A DNA stretch of 46,161 bases, from the NCBI GenBank assembly GCA_045648165.1, contig JAZRNL010000041.1, forward strand, positions 1 to 46,161. The letters are read 5' to 3'. Each line of letters begins with the position of its first letter. Position 1 is the stretch's first letter. A model generated the notes under the pieces. That model saw nothing but the letters and a program-made list of their open reading frames with translations, was not told the origin of the DNA and did not search any database. A program made the translations under genes and the position numbers. Source of the stretch: RGIG9115 sp045648165. GTDB lineage: Bacteria > Bacillota > Clostridia > UBA1381. Below are positions 39,537-46,161 of the stretch, in pieces.

Positions 39537-40587
39537 CGGTCATATCTCCTGTTACATTAATTTTCCGCATTACCTCCCGCTTTGCGGCGGAGTTGTACTG
39601 GGCATAGAACTTGTGTGTTACTTCTATGTTTTTGTGTCCCATAAGCTCCGCTACCATTTTAATATCTACGCCGTCCTCAAGAAGCCTGCAGGCAAAGGTA
39701 CGGCGGAGGGCGTGAGGACGTGATTTGTCCGGGTCGATAATCCCTGCGCAAGTGCAGTATTTTTTAAGCATTTTTTCCACGGATGAAACCGTCATCCGCT
39801 TTCCTTGCCGGCTTATAAAAAGCGCGTCTTTATCTTTTATCCCTTCAATTTCATTTCTCACCTGTATGTAGTTGTAAAGCTCGTTTTCTACCTGAACCGG
39901 CATAAAAATTTCCTGCTCGTCACCGCCTTTTCGGGTTACAATAAAGGATGAGGTGTCAAAGCATATATCCTGAATGTTTAAATTAACAAGCTCGCTTACT
40001 CGGACACCTGTGCCCAAGTAGGATATCAAAATTGCAATATCTCTTTGCTTTGTGCGCATATACTCAGTCAGGTGCCGACCGGTGAAAAATCCCTCTCCGT
40101 TATAGAGGATATTAAGAAGCCTCAGGATTTCCTGTGTGGAAAGAGGTTTTTTAATCTTTTGATGGAGCTTGTTCATATCCACTTTATCGGTTACGTTTTC
40201 AGGTATTTGGTCGGTTTTGTAAAGGTATGAAAATAATCCTCGTACGGCAGACAGTTTTCTGTTTATTCCATAAGAGGAATTGCGCCTTGTCCTGGTAACG
40301 GTTTTACCGTCGGGAGATATGTATGTACTCTGATATTCTTTAAGATAGGCTTTAAAGCGGATTATATCCTCTGCACGTACCTTTCCCATATGCTCAACCG
40401 TAAAGGTTTCAAGCGCCTCCACATCACGGAACCTAAACTTTTGAAGGTATTCCAGAAAAATCCGAAGGTCAATGCAGTAGCCAATCTGTGTATTTATACT
40501 CTCCCCTGTATAATAAATTTCAATATAATCAAAAAGAAAATCGGGCAGATTTGTAAGGTATTCGTGTAAATAAGAATGTTTACTCAT
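39529..40587 (-). CDS. tyrosine recombinase/integrase
   Basis: XerC/D-like site-specific recombinase, 352 aa. The N-terminal SAM-like core-binding domain spans about 15-125 and the catalytic domain about 145-345. Catalytic residues are R196 (GTGVRVSEL), K220 (VTRKGG), H292 and R295 (HALRRTF), H318 (GHKNIEVT) and the nucleophile Y328. AAGAAGGAGA precedes the ATG. The promoter at 40707-40735 reads through a 40-bp hairpin repeat in the 5' leader. It lies at the edge of an AT-rich island containing a duplicate of its own promoter region. It could be the integrase of a mobile element or an inversion recombinase; no attachment site was identified. Confidence 0.92.
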   Translation of the reverse strand: MSKHSYLHEYLTNLPDFLFDYIEIYYTGESINTQIGYCIDLRIFLEYLQKFRFRDVEALETFTVEHMGKVRAEDIIRFKAYLKEYQSTYISPDGKTVTRTRRNSSYGINRKLSAVRGLFSYLYKTDQIPENVTDKVDMNKLHQKIKKPLSTQEILRLLNILYNGEGFFTGRHLTEYMRTKQRDIAILISYLGTGVRVSELVNLNIQDICFDTSSFIVTRKGGDEQEIFMPVQVENELYNYIQVRNEIEGIKDKDALFISRQGKRMTVSSVEKMLKKYCTCAGIIDPDKSRPHALRRTFACRLLEDGVDIKMVAELMGHKNIEVTHKFYAQYNSAAKREVMRKINVTGDMTDA

Positions 40588-40621
40588 TCTTGTTTTTCTC
40601 CTTCTTAATATAGTTCAATAT

Positions 40622-40661
40622 AACATAAGCTTAGAATAAAAAGATATAGGTGGCTTATGTT
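40622..40661. repeat. 9-bp inverted repeat in the recombinase leader
   Basis: AACATAAGC and GCTTATGTT enclose 22 bases, between the recombinase Shine-Dalgarno region and the 40-bp hairpin repeat. It may be a recombinase or regulator site. Confidence 0.5.
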
Positions 40662-40663
40662 GC

Positions 40664-40703
40664 AATGAACGCTACCTATTGTGTTTTATAGGATGCGTTC
40701 ATT
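40664..40703 (-). repeat. 40-bp hairpin repeat, copy 2 (recombinase leader)
   Basis: AATGAACGC-TA-CCTAT...ATAGG-AT-GCGTTCATT, the inverse of the copy at 6951-6990. It lies at the expected 5' end of the recombinase transcript, four bases after the -10 box. Confidence 0.75.
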
Positions 40704-40706
40704 GTA

Positions 40707-40735
40707 ATTATATCATAAAAGAAATTGTAAATCAA
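40707..40735 (-). promoter_or_regulatory. promoter of the recombinase gene
   Basis: TTGATT at 40735-40730, a 17 bp spacer and TATAAT at 40712-40707 on the minus strand. It lies within the left copy of the duplicated block. Confidence 0.7.
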
Positions 40736-40785
40736 GTTTATCAAACAATTTAACAAGACGGTTTTTCTGCGTGAGCTATGATATA
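40712..40785 (+). repeat. duplicated promoter block, left copy
   Basis: The first 42 bases (40712-40753) are identical to 41252-41293, and similarity continues through GACGGTTTTTC to TATGATATAA. The recombinase ribosome-binding region TCTCCTTCTTAATATAGTT at 40597 is likewise repeated at 41221. Confidence 0.8.
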
Positions 40786-40791
40786 AAATTA

Positions 40792-40820
40792 TTGACAAAA
40801 TATGGGCTCTGTGATAATGT
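40792..40820 (+). promoter_or_regulatory. promoter of the small membrane-protein gene
   Basis: TTGACA at 40792-40797, a 17 bp spacer and TAATGT at 40815-40820. The same promoter is conserved in front of the degraded copy at 42639-42667. Confidence 0.65.
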
Positions 40821-40857
40821 AATTATATATCATTGGTTTAAGGTTGTGAATAGTTGT

Positions 40858-41169
40858 ATGGATTTTATATTAAAAACAATTTTTAATTTTATTAAGTTTG
40901 CTATAATGAGTACTATTATGGTGTTTATTTGTTATAGTGTGGATTTAAAATTTGCTACTTATTTGTCTTCAGGACCGATTGTGTTTTTGTTTACAATACT
41001 TATAGGGATTTTTGCTTATAAAAGAAAGTATTTTGCTTTTTGTAAAGGAGATCTTAAGAAGAATATCACCGGTATTATATTTATTGTTGTTGGTTTATTG
41101 TGGGTACGGTGTATATCAGTGTTTTGTATAATGTTTTTTTATGGATTATCTGTAGTGTATCATATGTGA
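40858..41169 (+). CDS. small membrane protein of unknown function
   Basis: 103 aa from the ATG at 40858 (MDFILKTIFNFIKFAIMS). There are three predicted spans (about 8-28, 36-55 and 70-95) and a short basic loop YKRKYFAFCKGDLKKN. I recognise no family. The frame can be extended upstream to a GTG at 40771, but that crosses the promoter at 40792. There is no strong Shine-Dalgarno site. The AT-rich coding sequence is unlike the neighbouring housekeeping genes. A truncated paralogue lies at 42693-42830, on the other side of the DUF6973-like gene, which is why an immunity-type role is conceivable (inference). Confidence 0.55.
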   Translation: MDFILKTIFNFIKFAIMSTIMVFICYSVDLKFATYLSSGPIVFLFTILIGIFAYKRKYFAFCKGDLKKNITGIIFIVVGLLWVRCISVFCIMFFYGLSVVYHM

Positions 41170-41185
41170 AAAATCCACAAGGGGC

Positions 41186-41217
41186 AAAAGGGAACGATTC
41201 TTTTTGTCCCTTTTTTG
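41186..41217 (+). terminator. terminator of the small membrane-protein gene
   Basis: AAAAGGGAAC...GTCCCTTTTTT, with an asymmetric A bulge, 17 bases after the stop codon. Confidence 0.65.
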
Positions 41218-41220
41218 TAT

Positions 41221-41325
41221 TCTCCTTCTTAATATAGTTTAATAGAATTGCATCATAAAAGAAATTGTAAATCAAGTTTATCAAACAATTTAATATGACG
41301 GTTTTTCCGCTTAATGTATGATATA
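41221..41325 (+). repeat. duplicated promoter block, right copy
   Basis: Contains TCTCCTTCTTAATATAGTT (41221-41239), which is the recombinase RBS region in inverse, and the 42-base identity at 41252-41293. On the minus strand the promoter copy reads TTGATT-17-TGCAAT with no recombinase gene behind it. On the plus strand TATGATATAAT provides an extended -10 for the next gene. Confidence 0.75.
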
Positions 41326-41376
41326 ATATTTTTACACAAGGAGTTTGTGGAAAAAATAATATAGGAGAGATGAAAA

Positions 41377-41580
41377 ATGACAAACGAAAAGAAATCAGAT
41401 GTATTGGCGAGGTTTGAAAGGATAGCTCAAAAGGTATACCGAAACATGGCAAATGCATCTAATATGCTTATTAACGACCTTGAGGATTTTTTTGAAATGA
41501 ACACCAAAGATATTAAATCTATGACCTGGGATGAGTTTGACAGGTATATCGTAGGGATTTACGAACAATGGGAGGTGTGA
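41377..41580 (+). CDS. 67-aa protein of unknown function
   Basis: Small, mostly helical, acidic protein (MTNEKKSDVLARFERIAQKV... ending IYEQWEV). No family recognised. AGGAGA lies upstream of the ATG, and the extended -10 promoter TGATATAAT near 41319-41326 lies in the right copy of the duplicated block. The next gene begins four bases after its stop codon, so it is co-translated with the 342-aa DUF6973-like protein. It could be a partner, chaperone or immunity protein; nothing in the sequence decides. Confidence 0.65.
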   Translation: MTNEKKSDVLARFERIAQKVYRNMANASNMLINDLEDFFEMNTKDIKSMTWDEFDRYIVGIYEQWEV

Positions 41581-41584
41581 TGTT

Positions 41585-42613
41585 ATGGATAATCAGCTTA
41601 TCAAAAACAAAGAAAATACAAATGATATGTCAGGCTTAAAGCCTGAAGTAAACGATATGGATATGTTGGGCAACAACGATAATAATATCAGCTTTTCAAA
41701 ACCGTTCAAAAGTAGGTATATAAACGAAACAGGCAAGTGGTCAAGAAAAGCGGTGGATGAAGGTATGGTCGATTTTGATGATTACATAAAGGATATAGAA
41801 ACTGAGCCGGATGATGTTCCGAATTTCAATAATAAAGTTTTGACTATAAGCAATACAAAGACAGATATGAATTATAATAGTCAAGGAAACAAAAAGAAGA
41901 GTGATATGTTGTATGACTATAGTTTGTCCGATACTAATCCTACACTTACAGCGTCATTTCCTGGTTATGTGGATTCAATAAAGGATAAAGCTGAAGTGGC
42001 AAAGTATTGGTTTGATAAGGGTAAATGGTCATTGGTTAATTTGGGAAAAGATGTGACTGAAAAAGCGTTTAATCATACAAATAGCAGTGGAAACGATGCA
42101 CAGGAGAAGGCGGCGGAGTGGGACCTGAATACCACATGGAATAACAAAGCAGATGCGTACAGACACTTCATATGGAATGCAAAAATGACACGTGATACAG
42201 GCATAGGGTATTATAATGCAAGAAATATAACCAATCGGTATGAATACGAAAATATGCAGGAATATGATTGGTTGAGCTCAAACAGTGATGGATTTGACTA
42301 CAAGAGAGACAATACGACCATTAAAGGCAGAATGAATCAGGAAATGTTTATGGATTTATGGAATAATCAGGTTGGACGAGAGCTTGCGAATAACAAAGAT
42401 TTTAAAAATCTGGACACAGATGAATTATTTGATTTTGCGGATAAATATGGTTTGTTAATTACTGACGCGAATAAAACATACGATTTTTTAGGGATAACAG
42501 ATTATATAGTTGATCCTAAAAATCATACCGTAGATGTTGAGTGGAACCTGACAACGGGGAATATAAAAGTGATGAAAGGGCGCAAATCAGTCACATTGAA
42601 AATAGGAATATGA
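41585..42613 (+). CDS. 342-aa protein with DUF6973-like His/Asn domain, candidate toxin/effector
   Basis: No signal peptide or membrane span. Residues 1-130 are polar and low-complexity (Asn/Asp/Lys rich). The C-terminal part has DAYRHFIWNAKMTRDTG (190-206, with H194, W197, N198), NARNITNRYEYE (211-222) and MDLWNNQVGREL (256-267). This DAxRHxxWN...MDLxNNxVGR pattern matches, from memory, DUF6973, a domain seen at the C-termini of secreted or polymorphic-toxin-like proteins. GGAGGTG precedes the ATG, four bases after the 67-aa gene. It is AT-rich and linked to a recombinase. The enzymatic activity is unknown and toxicity is inference. Confidence 0.6.
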   Translation: MDNQLIKNKENTNDMSGLKPEVNDMDMLGNNDNNISFSKPFKSRYINETGKWSRKAVDEGMVDFDDYIKDIETEPDDVPNFNNKVLTISNTKTDMNYNSQGNKKKSDMLYDYSLSDTNPTLTASFPGYVDSIKDKAEVAKYWFDKGKWSLVNLGKDVTEKAFNHTNSSGNDAQEKAAEWDLNTTWNNKADAYRHFIWNAKMTRDTGIGYYNARNITNRYEYENMQEYDWLSSNSDGFDYKRDNTTIKGRMNQEMFMDLWNNQVGRELANNKDFKNLDTDELFDFADKYGLLITDANKTYDFLGITDYIVDPKNHTVDVEWNLTTGNIKVMKGRKSVTLKIGI

Positions 42614-42638
42614 TATGCATATTTAATAAAGTATGGCA

Positions 42639-42667
42639 TTGACATAATATAGGATTTGTGATAGTGT
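42639..42667 (+). promoter_or_regulatory. promoter relic before the truncated paralogue
   Basis: TTGACA at 42639-42644, a 17 bp spacer and TAGTGT at 42662-42667. It aligns with the promoter at 40792-40820, including the flanking GTGATA(A/G)TGTA(A/G)TTATATAT. Confidence 0.5.
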
Positions 42668-42692
42668 AGTTATATATTATTAATTTAATTGC

Positions 42693-42830
42693 GTGAAAAC
42701 AATTTCCAATTTTTTCAAGATATGTATTCTCAATGCTATTATGGTGTATATATGTTTTTTGGTAGCGTTTAAAAGTGATATTGATATGACATATTATTCT
42801 CTTTTAGGCTTACTATTTATTTGGAATTAA
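42693..42830 (+). pseudogene. truncated copy of the small membrane-protein gene
   Basis: Reads VKTISNFFKICILNAIMVYI... for 45 codons and stops. It aligns with residues 6-50 of the 103-aa protein (LKTIFNFIKFAIMSTIMVFI), with the upstream promoter conserved too. The second half is missing. GTG at 42693 could still start a short peptide. The remaining gap to 42929 shows no gene. Confidence 0.65.
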
Positions 42831-42929
42831 CTGTTTTTTTTTAATTACTATATTTTGCATGCTGTGTCAATATATTTGCATAAGAAAGTTTTGCACAAAA
42901 ACGACTTTTTAAGAGCATATAATTGCAAT

Positions 42930-42966
42930 AAAAAAAGGAGGTGTTGTACTAAATACAACAACCTCC
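42930..42966 (-). terminator. terminator of the metallophosphatase operon
   Basis: GGAGG-t-TGTTGTA-tttag-TACAACA-CCTCC on the minus strand, followed by TTTTTTT, five bases after the stop codon. Confidence 0.85.
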
Positions 42967-42971
42967 GAATA

Positions 42972-43667
42972 TCAGCCTGCTATTATAATAGGGTCAAATC
43001 CCAGATAGTCTCCCGATGCGAGAATATACTCCACATCGTCTGCAAAGCCTGTGAATGCAGTGCCATGTGATATTCCGTGGAGATGTCCGTAGATGCATTT
43101 GCTAACCTTGTATTCACAGAGGATTTTGTGAAATTCTGTCTGTTGCGCTCCTTGTGTAACAGGGGGGAAGTGTGTGAAAACAATCAGCTTATCGCACCCT
43201 TTGTTTTTTGCATCATCCAATGAAATACGAAGCCTTATAAGCTCACGGGCATAAATTTTCCTGTCATCATCTGAGTTTAAGCTGTCAGGAGACCAGCCGC
43301 GTGTTCCGCAAATCCCGATATTTCCAACCGTATAGGAATTGTTGTGGAGAAATTTTACGCTTTTGAAGCCTTCGTTTTCAGTGAATTTGGCGAGCTTTGA
43401 AGCCGTAGTCCACCAGTAATCGTGATTGCCTTTAAGAAGTATTTTTGTACCGGGCAGAGCTTCTAAAAATTCAAAATCCTTTTTTGACTCTTGAAGGTAT
43501 GTTGCCCAGGAAAAGTCGCCACCGAGAACAACTGTGTCGTCAGGGTTTATTTTATTTAGCCAGTTTTCCCGGATTCGGTCAACATAGTTTTCCCAACGCC
43601 TGCCAAAAATATCCATGGGCTTGTCTATCCCAAGGGGCAGGTGCAGGTCGGAGATTGTATAAATCAT
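42972..43667 (-). CDS. metallophosphoesterase
   Basis: Calcineurin-like phosphoesterase, 231 aa. The di-metal site is complete: D7 and H9 (ISDLHL), D51 (GGDFSW), N81-H82 (GNHDYWW), the FTHFPP histidine and GHLHG. ATG 43667 has GGGGAA upstream; the longer frame upstream overlaps the cyclase gene and is excluded. It is related to the YkuE/Icc-like group, with unknown substrate. It lies 22 bases downstream of the cyclase-family gene, the last gene of that minus-strand run. Confidence 0.9.
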   Translation of the reverse strand: MIYTISDLHLPLGIDKPMDIFGRRWENYVDRIRENWLNKINPDDTVVLGGDFSWATYLQESKKDFEFLEALPGTKILLKGNHDYWWTTASKLAKFTENEGFKSVKFLHNNSYTVGNIGICGTRGWSPDSLNSDDDRKIYARELIRLRISLDDAKNKGCDKLIVFTHFPPVTQGAQQTEFHKILCEYKVSKCIYGHLHGISHGTAFTGFADDVEYILASGDYLGFDPIIIAG

Positions 43668-43689
43668 TATTCCCCACTCCCGTATTATA

Positions 43690-44262
43690 TTATTTTTTCC
43701 AAAGCACCGCTCTGCAAGGTGCCCCGTCGGCGCCTCCCAGATTAAGTGGCTGAGCACAGAGCATATATCTGCCTTCGGGCACTTCTCTAAGGCGTATTCC
43801 CTCAAGGAGAACAACCTCTGCCCGAAGCAATATTTGATGAACTGCCATAGGTGCACTTTCAGGACCTACAGTTTGTGATTCGTTACCTATAAGATATACG
43901 CCGTCTTTTGCAAATACTTCTGCGGCGGCTTCCGTTACAATTGCTTTTCCTTTAAGGAGAATTCGTTTTTCTCCCGATTTCAAAATTTTTTCTGCATCTT
44001 CTTTTGTAAGCTCACCGTTAAATTCCCTTACAATGCAGCTCCCCACAAATTTTTCAAGGGGTATTTCGTCCACTGTTTTACCAGCCTCCAGGAAGTGAAA
44101 TGGTGCATCGATATGTGTGCCGTTATGGGCGCACATACTAAACTCCGTTAGGTTGCAGATGTCGCCATTTGCAGTGGACGACAGAATTTTTCGCCCGGGT
44201 TCCGGGTCGCCGGGGTAAATCTCACAGGAGAAAACTTCCTGGGATATATCATATATTTTCAT
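43690..44262 (-). CDS. cyclase-family (kynurenine-formamidase-like) hydrolase
   Basis: 190-aa member of the cyclase family (PF04199 type) of metal-dependent amidohydrolases. The metal motif is H46-NGT-H50-x-D52-x3-H56 (HNGTHIDAPFHF), with a later LIGNESQTVGP block. Relatives hydrolyse N-formylkynurenine, isatin or cyclic amides; the short form here does not tell which. AGGAGTAATT precedes the ATG. The upstream gap of 53 bases to the regulator gene carries a fragment resembling the dispersed GGAGACAGGGGACGG repeat. Confidence 0.85.
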   Translation of the reverse strand: MKIYDISQEVFSCEIYPGDPEPGRKILSSTANGDICNLTEFSMCAHNGTHIDAPFHFLEAGKTVDEIPLEKFVGSCIVREFNGELTKEDAEKILKSGEKRILLKGKAIVTEAAAEVFAKDGVYLIGNESQTVGPESAPMAVHQILLRAEVVLLEGIRLREVPEGRYMLCAQPLNLGGADGAPCRAVLWKK

Positions 44263-44315
44263 AATTACTCCTCTTAGATGAGCGGGATAAAGGCAGGGGA
44301 CGGGAAACTCGGTTT

Positions 44316-44681
44316 TTATAGCTTTTTGTAAAGCTTCTCCAGCTTTTCGTATGTTTCGTCGCTTATATCGTGCTCTATTTTACAGGCATCACTCTCTGCC
44401 GTTTCAGGGTTCACGCCGATTTTTACCAATAAATCTTTTATAAGTTTATGACGGAGATATGTGCGGTTTGCGATTTCAAGACCTTTTTCCGTGAGGGTGA
44501 TATACCCTTCAGGGCTTACCGCAATATATCCGTTTTCGCGGAAGTTTTTCATTGCCACGCTTACCGATGGTTTTGAAATATTCAGGTCCTCTGCAATATC
44601 AATGGAGCGCACGTCGCTTTTTATTTCGCCAAGCCTGAGGATTGCTTCAAGGTAGTTTTCTGCTGATTCCTTAATAATCAT
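44316..44681 (-). CDS. DtxR/MntR family metal-dependent regulator
   Basis: 121-aa repressor. The N-terminal winged helix (IDIAEDLNISKPSVSVAMKNF) is followed by the dimerisation/metal domain. By alignment from memory with DtxR and MntR, the metal positions read N9, E12, H78, C100, E103 and H104 (DACKIEHDIS). The Cys is as in DtxR (iron type), not Glu as in MntR. The C-terminal SH3-like domain of DtxR is absent, as in MntR. The ATG overlaps the ybaK stop (ATGA), so it is co-translated. Its targets are not visible; the CDF exporter far upstream is a candidate. Confidence 0.88.
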   Translation of the reverse strand: MIIKESAENYLEAILRLGEIKSDVRSIDIAEDLNISKPSVSVAMKNFRENGYIAVSPEGYITLTEKGLEIANRTYLRHKLIKDLLVKIGVNPETAESDACKIEHDISDETYEKLEKLYKKL

Positions 44682-45166
44682 ACCGTTATCCTTTCGTAAA
44701 TTCCGTCTGTTACACGTGCAAGGTCAGCGGGGGAGAGCATAAGTGTTATGCCGCATACACCGCCGCTTACTGCCACACGGTCATATTTTTTGCAGGTTTC
44801 CGAGATGTATGTGGGGAACTTTTTTTTCATTCCCACAGGTGAAACACCGCCGCGGATATAGCCTGTAAGAGCCTGGATTTCCTTAACTGCCACAAGCTCA
44901 ACCCGCTTGTTGCCCGAAACTGAAGCCAGCTTTTTAAGGTCAACCTCTTCTTCCACCGGGATAACTGCCACAACGGGACCTGTTTTATCACCCTTTCCAA
45001 CCAGGGTTTTAAATGACTGCTCCGGAGGGATGCCGGTTAAGCTTGAAATATATGCACCAAAATTTTTGGATATTTCCTCTGCCTCGTATTCCACTGCTTC
45101 AAAGTCTACCCCCAGGGCGGTAAGAATACGCATTGCATTTGTTACTGTAGTTTTTTTCTTTCCCAT
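44678..45166 (-). CDS. ybaK: YbaK-type Cys-tRNA(Pro) deacylase
   Basis: Trans-editing enzyme that hydrolyses Cys-tRNA-Pro made in error by prolyl-tRNA synthetase; 162 aa. TNAMRILTALGVDFEAVEYE opens the domain, FKTLVGKGDKTG contains the conserved Lys, and GYIRGGVSPVGMKKKFPTYI is the substrate loop. The partner ProS is encoded in the same window (31869-33572) but in another operon. It is first of the ybaK-dtxR pair. Confidence 0.93.
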   Translation of the reverse strand: MGKKKTTVTNAMRILTALGVDFEAVEYEAEEISKNFGAYISSLTGIPPEQSFKTLVGKGDKTGPVVAVIPVEEEVDLKKLASVSGNKRVELVAVKEIQALTGYIRGGVSPVGMKKKFPTYISETCKKYDRVAVSGGVCGITLMLSPADLARVTDGIYERITV

Positions 45167-45199
45167 AGTTTACCTCACAAATGGAATGGGTAAAATCAT

Positions 45200-45235
45200 A
45201 AACAAACCCTTTCCGCATAATTTTTGCGGAAAGGG
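45200..45235 (-). terminator. terminator of the sugar ABC ATPase gene
   Basis: CCCTTTCCGCA...TGCGGAAAGGG, an 11-bp stem followed by TTTGTTT on the minus strand, 16 bases after the stop. Confidence 0.85.
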
Positions 45236-45250
45236 CCGTAAATTCACTAA

Positions 45251-46161
45251 TTAGTGGAGAATTGCAAGCTCTGTTTCTTTGTCGAATACATGAATTTTGT
45301 TCATATCGAAAGCAACTTTAATATTGTCGCCGAGCTTAGCTGTTGTTCTCTGATTAACTCTTGCAGTGAACTTCTCATCTGCGATCTTGAGGTAGAGGTA
45401 TGTTTCTGCACCCATCATTTCAGTTACGTCAACGAATGCATCAACGATGCTATCAGGACTGCTTGCAAGCATTGCAGGGTCGTCATGGATATCTTCAGGT
45501 CTGATACCGAGAAGAACGTCCTTGCCGATGTATGCCTTCACATCTTCGTTAACCTTACCGTCGGGAAGCTTAATCTTGCAATCGCCGAATGTGAACCAGA
45601 TACCGTTTTCTTCAACAACCTTAGCTGCTACAAAGTTCATCTGGGGGCTGCCTATAAAGCCGCCAACAAATGCGTTGCAGGGGAAGTTGTAGACGTTAGC
45701 GGGTGTATCAACCTGCTGAACAACACCGTCTTTCATAACAACGATTCTTGTACCCATTGTCATAGCTTCTGTCTGGTCATGTGTTACGTAGATGAAAGTT
45801 GTAGCAAGTTTCTTATGGAGCTTGTTGATTTCAGTTCTCATTGCAACACGGAGCTTAGCGTCGAGGTTTGAAAGAGGTTCGTCCATAAGGAATACCTTAG
45901 GATTACGAACTATAGCACGACCGAGAGCAACACGCTGTCTCTGACCGCCGGACAAAGCCTTGGGCTTTCTGTCAAGAAGGTGAAGGATGTCGAGGATTTT
46001 TGCAGCCTCTTCAACACGTCTCTTGATTTCGTCCTTGGGAGTTTTGCGGAGCTTAAGTCCGAATGCCATATTATCAAATACTGTCATATGAGGATAAAGA
46101 GCATAGTTCTGGAAAACCATGGCGATATCTCTATCCTTAGGTGCAACGTCGTTTACAAGAC
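45251..46161 (-). CDS. MsmX/UgpC-type carbohydrate ABC transporter ATPase, N-terminus cut by window edge
   Basis: The in-frame reading continues to the right edge (VLVNDVAPKDRDIAMVFQ), so the Met near 46120 is internal and about 60-70 residues including Walker A are missing. Present are the Q-loop MVFQNYALYPHMTV, signature LSGGQRQRVALGRAIVR, Walker B FLMDEPLSNLDAKLR, the H-loop VTHDQTEAMTMGTR and a C-terminal MalK-like OB/TOBE region (GIRPEDIHDDP). Such multitask ATPases serve several oligosaccharide importers and are often encoded alone; a terminator closes the gene. Confidence 0.93.
   Translation of the reverse strand, partial: LVNDVAPKDRDIAMVFQNYALYPHMTVFDNMAFGLKLRKTPKDEIKRRVEEAAKILDILHLLDRKPKALSGGQRQRVALGRAIVRNPKVFLMDEPLSNLDAKLRVAMRTEINKLHKKLATTFIYVTHDQTEAMTMGTRIVVMKDGVVQQVDTPANVYNFPCNAFVGGFIGSPQMNFVAAKVVEENGIWFTFGDCKIKLPDGKVNEDVKAYIGKDVLLGIRPEDIHDDPAMLASSPDSIVDAFVDVTEMMGAETYLYLKIADEKFTARVNQRTTAKLGDNIKVAFDMNKIHVFDKETELAILH

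Noticed and set aside
41081..41458. Minus-strand 125-codon frame in the island
   Set aside because: It runs through the terminator and the duplicated promoter block, is antisense to two better-supported genes, and lacks an RBS.
42855..43070. Plus-strand 71-codon frame
   Set aside because: It crosses the minus-strand terminator at 42930-42966 and the 3' end of the metallophosphatase gene.
43668..43856. Long N-terminal extension of the metallophosphatase
   Set aside because: It overlaps the cyclase-family gene; the ATG at 43667 has an RBS and begins the phosphoesterase fold.
1..46161. tRNA, rRNA genes or CRISPR arrays
   Set aside because: I looked for CCA-ended cloverleaf patterns, rRNA landmarks and regularly spaced repeats and saw none; a covariance-model scan was not possible.

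Overview
The window reads as chromosome of an anaerobic, low-to-moderate GC Gram-positive bacterium of the class Clostridia, probably a gut Oscillospiraceae/Ruminococcaceae-type organism. The reasons are purine-rich Shine-Dalgarno sites before most genes, near-consensus sigma-A promoters with 17-18 bp spacers, classic Firmicutes gene orders (yhbY-nadD-yqeK-rsfS-leuS; rpsB-tsf-pyrH-frr-uppS-cdsA; rpmE-rpsO-pnp), a pyruvate-formate-lyase activase, and a PaaK-type aryl-acetate CoA ligase. I see no rRNA, tRNA or CRISPR array.

Layout. 1-1172 (minus): a phenylacetate-CoA ligase gene cut by the left edge. It is preceded by a strong promoter, a 23-codon Phe/Tyr-rich leader ORF and an intrinsic terminator, which together look like an attenuator. 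1254-6952: a CDF metal exporter, then divergently the yhbY-nadD-yqeK-rsfS-leuS run (RNA binding, NAD synthesis, HD hydrolase, ribosome silencing, Leu-tRNA synthesis). 7213-9131: MATE exporter and a DUF5662 protein. 9147-10739 (minus): pflA and a Cof-type HAD phosphatase. 11006-15240 (minus): glycolytic operon pgk-tpiA-gpmI ending in rhaM. 15360-16322 (minus): aldo/keto reductase. 16727-19469 (plus): polar amino-acid ABC transporter with a TrpR-like YerC protein as last gene. 19471-19659: a strongly structured, inverted-repeat-bounded element. 19689-21677: a large membrane protein of GT-C type. Then an AraC-family pseudogene. 22197-25723: topA and trmFO. 25854-30643: the translation and lipid-precursor run rpsB to cdsA. 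30685-38614 (minus): rpmE, rpsO, pnp, argC, argB, proS, hinT and an orphan eutS-eutP pair.

38745-42966 is the accessory part. A tyrosine recombinase and an overlapping AraC regulator face an AT-rich island that holds a small membrane protein, a 67-residue protein and a 342-residue protein with a histidine/asparagine domain resembling DUF6973. A truncated second copy of the membrane-protein gene follows. The promoter region of the recombinase is duplicated inside the island. 42972-46161 (minus): metallophosphatase, cyclase-family hydrolase, DtxR-like regulator with YbaK deacylase, and the 3' part of an MsmX/UgpC-type sugar ABC ATPase cut by the right edge.

The main candidates for undescribed biology are the Phe-rich leader/attenuator before paaK, the recombinase-linked toxin-like island, and several dispersed hairpin repeats: a 40-bp element at 6951 and 40664, a GGAGACAGGGGACGGTTC family, and a structured element at 19471 sharing a module with 12945. 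All functional calls come from reading translated sequence and remembered family signatures; no database search was run.
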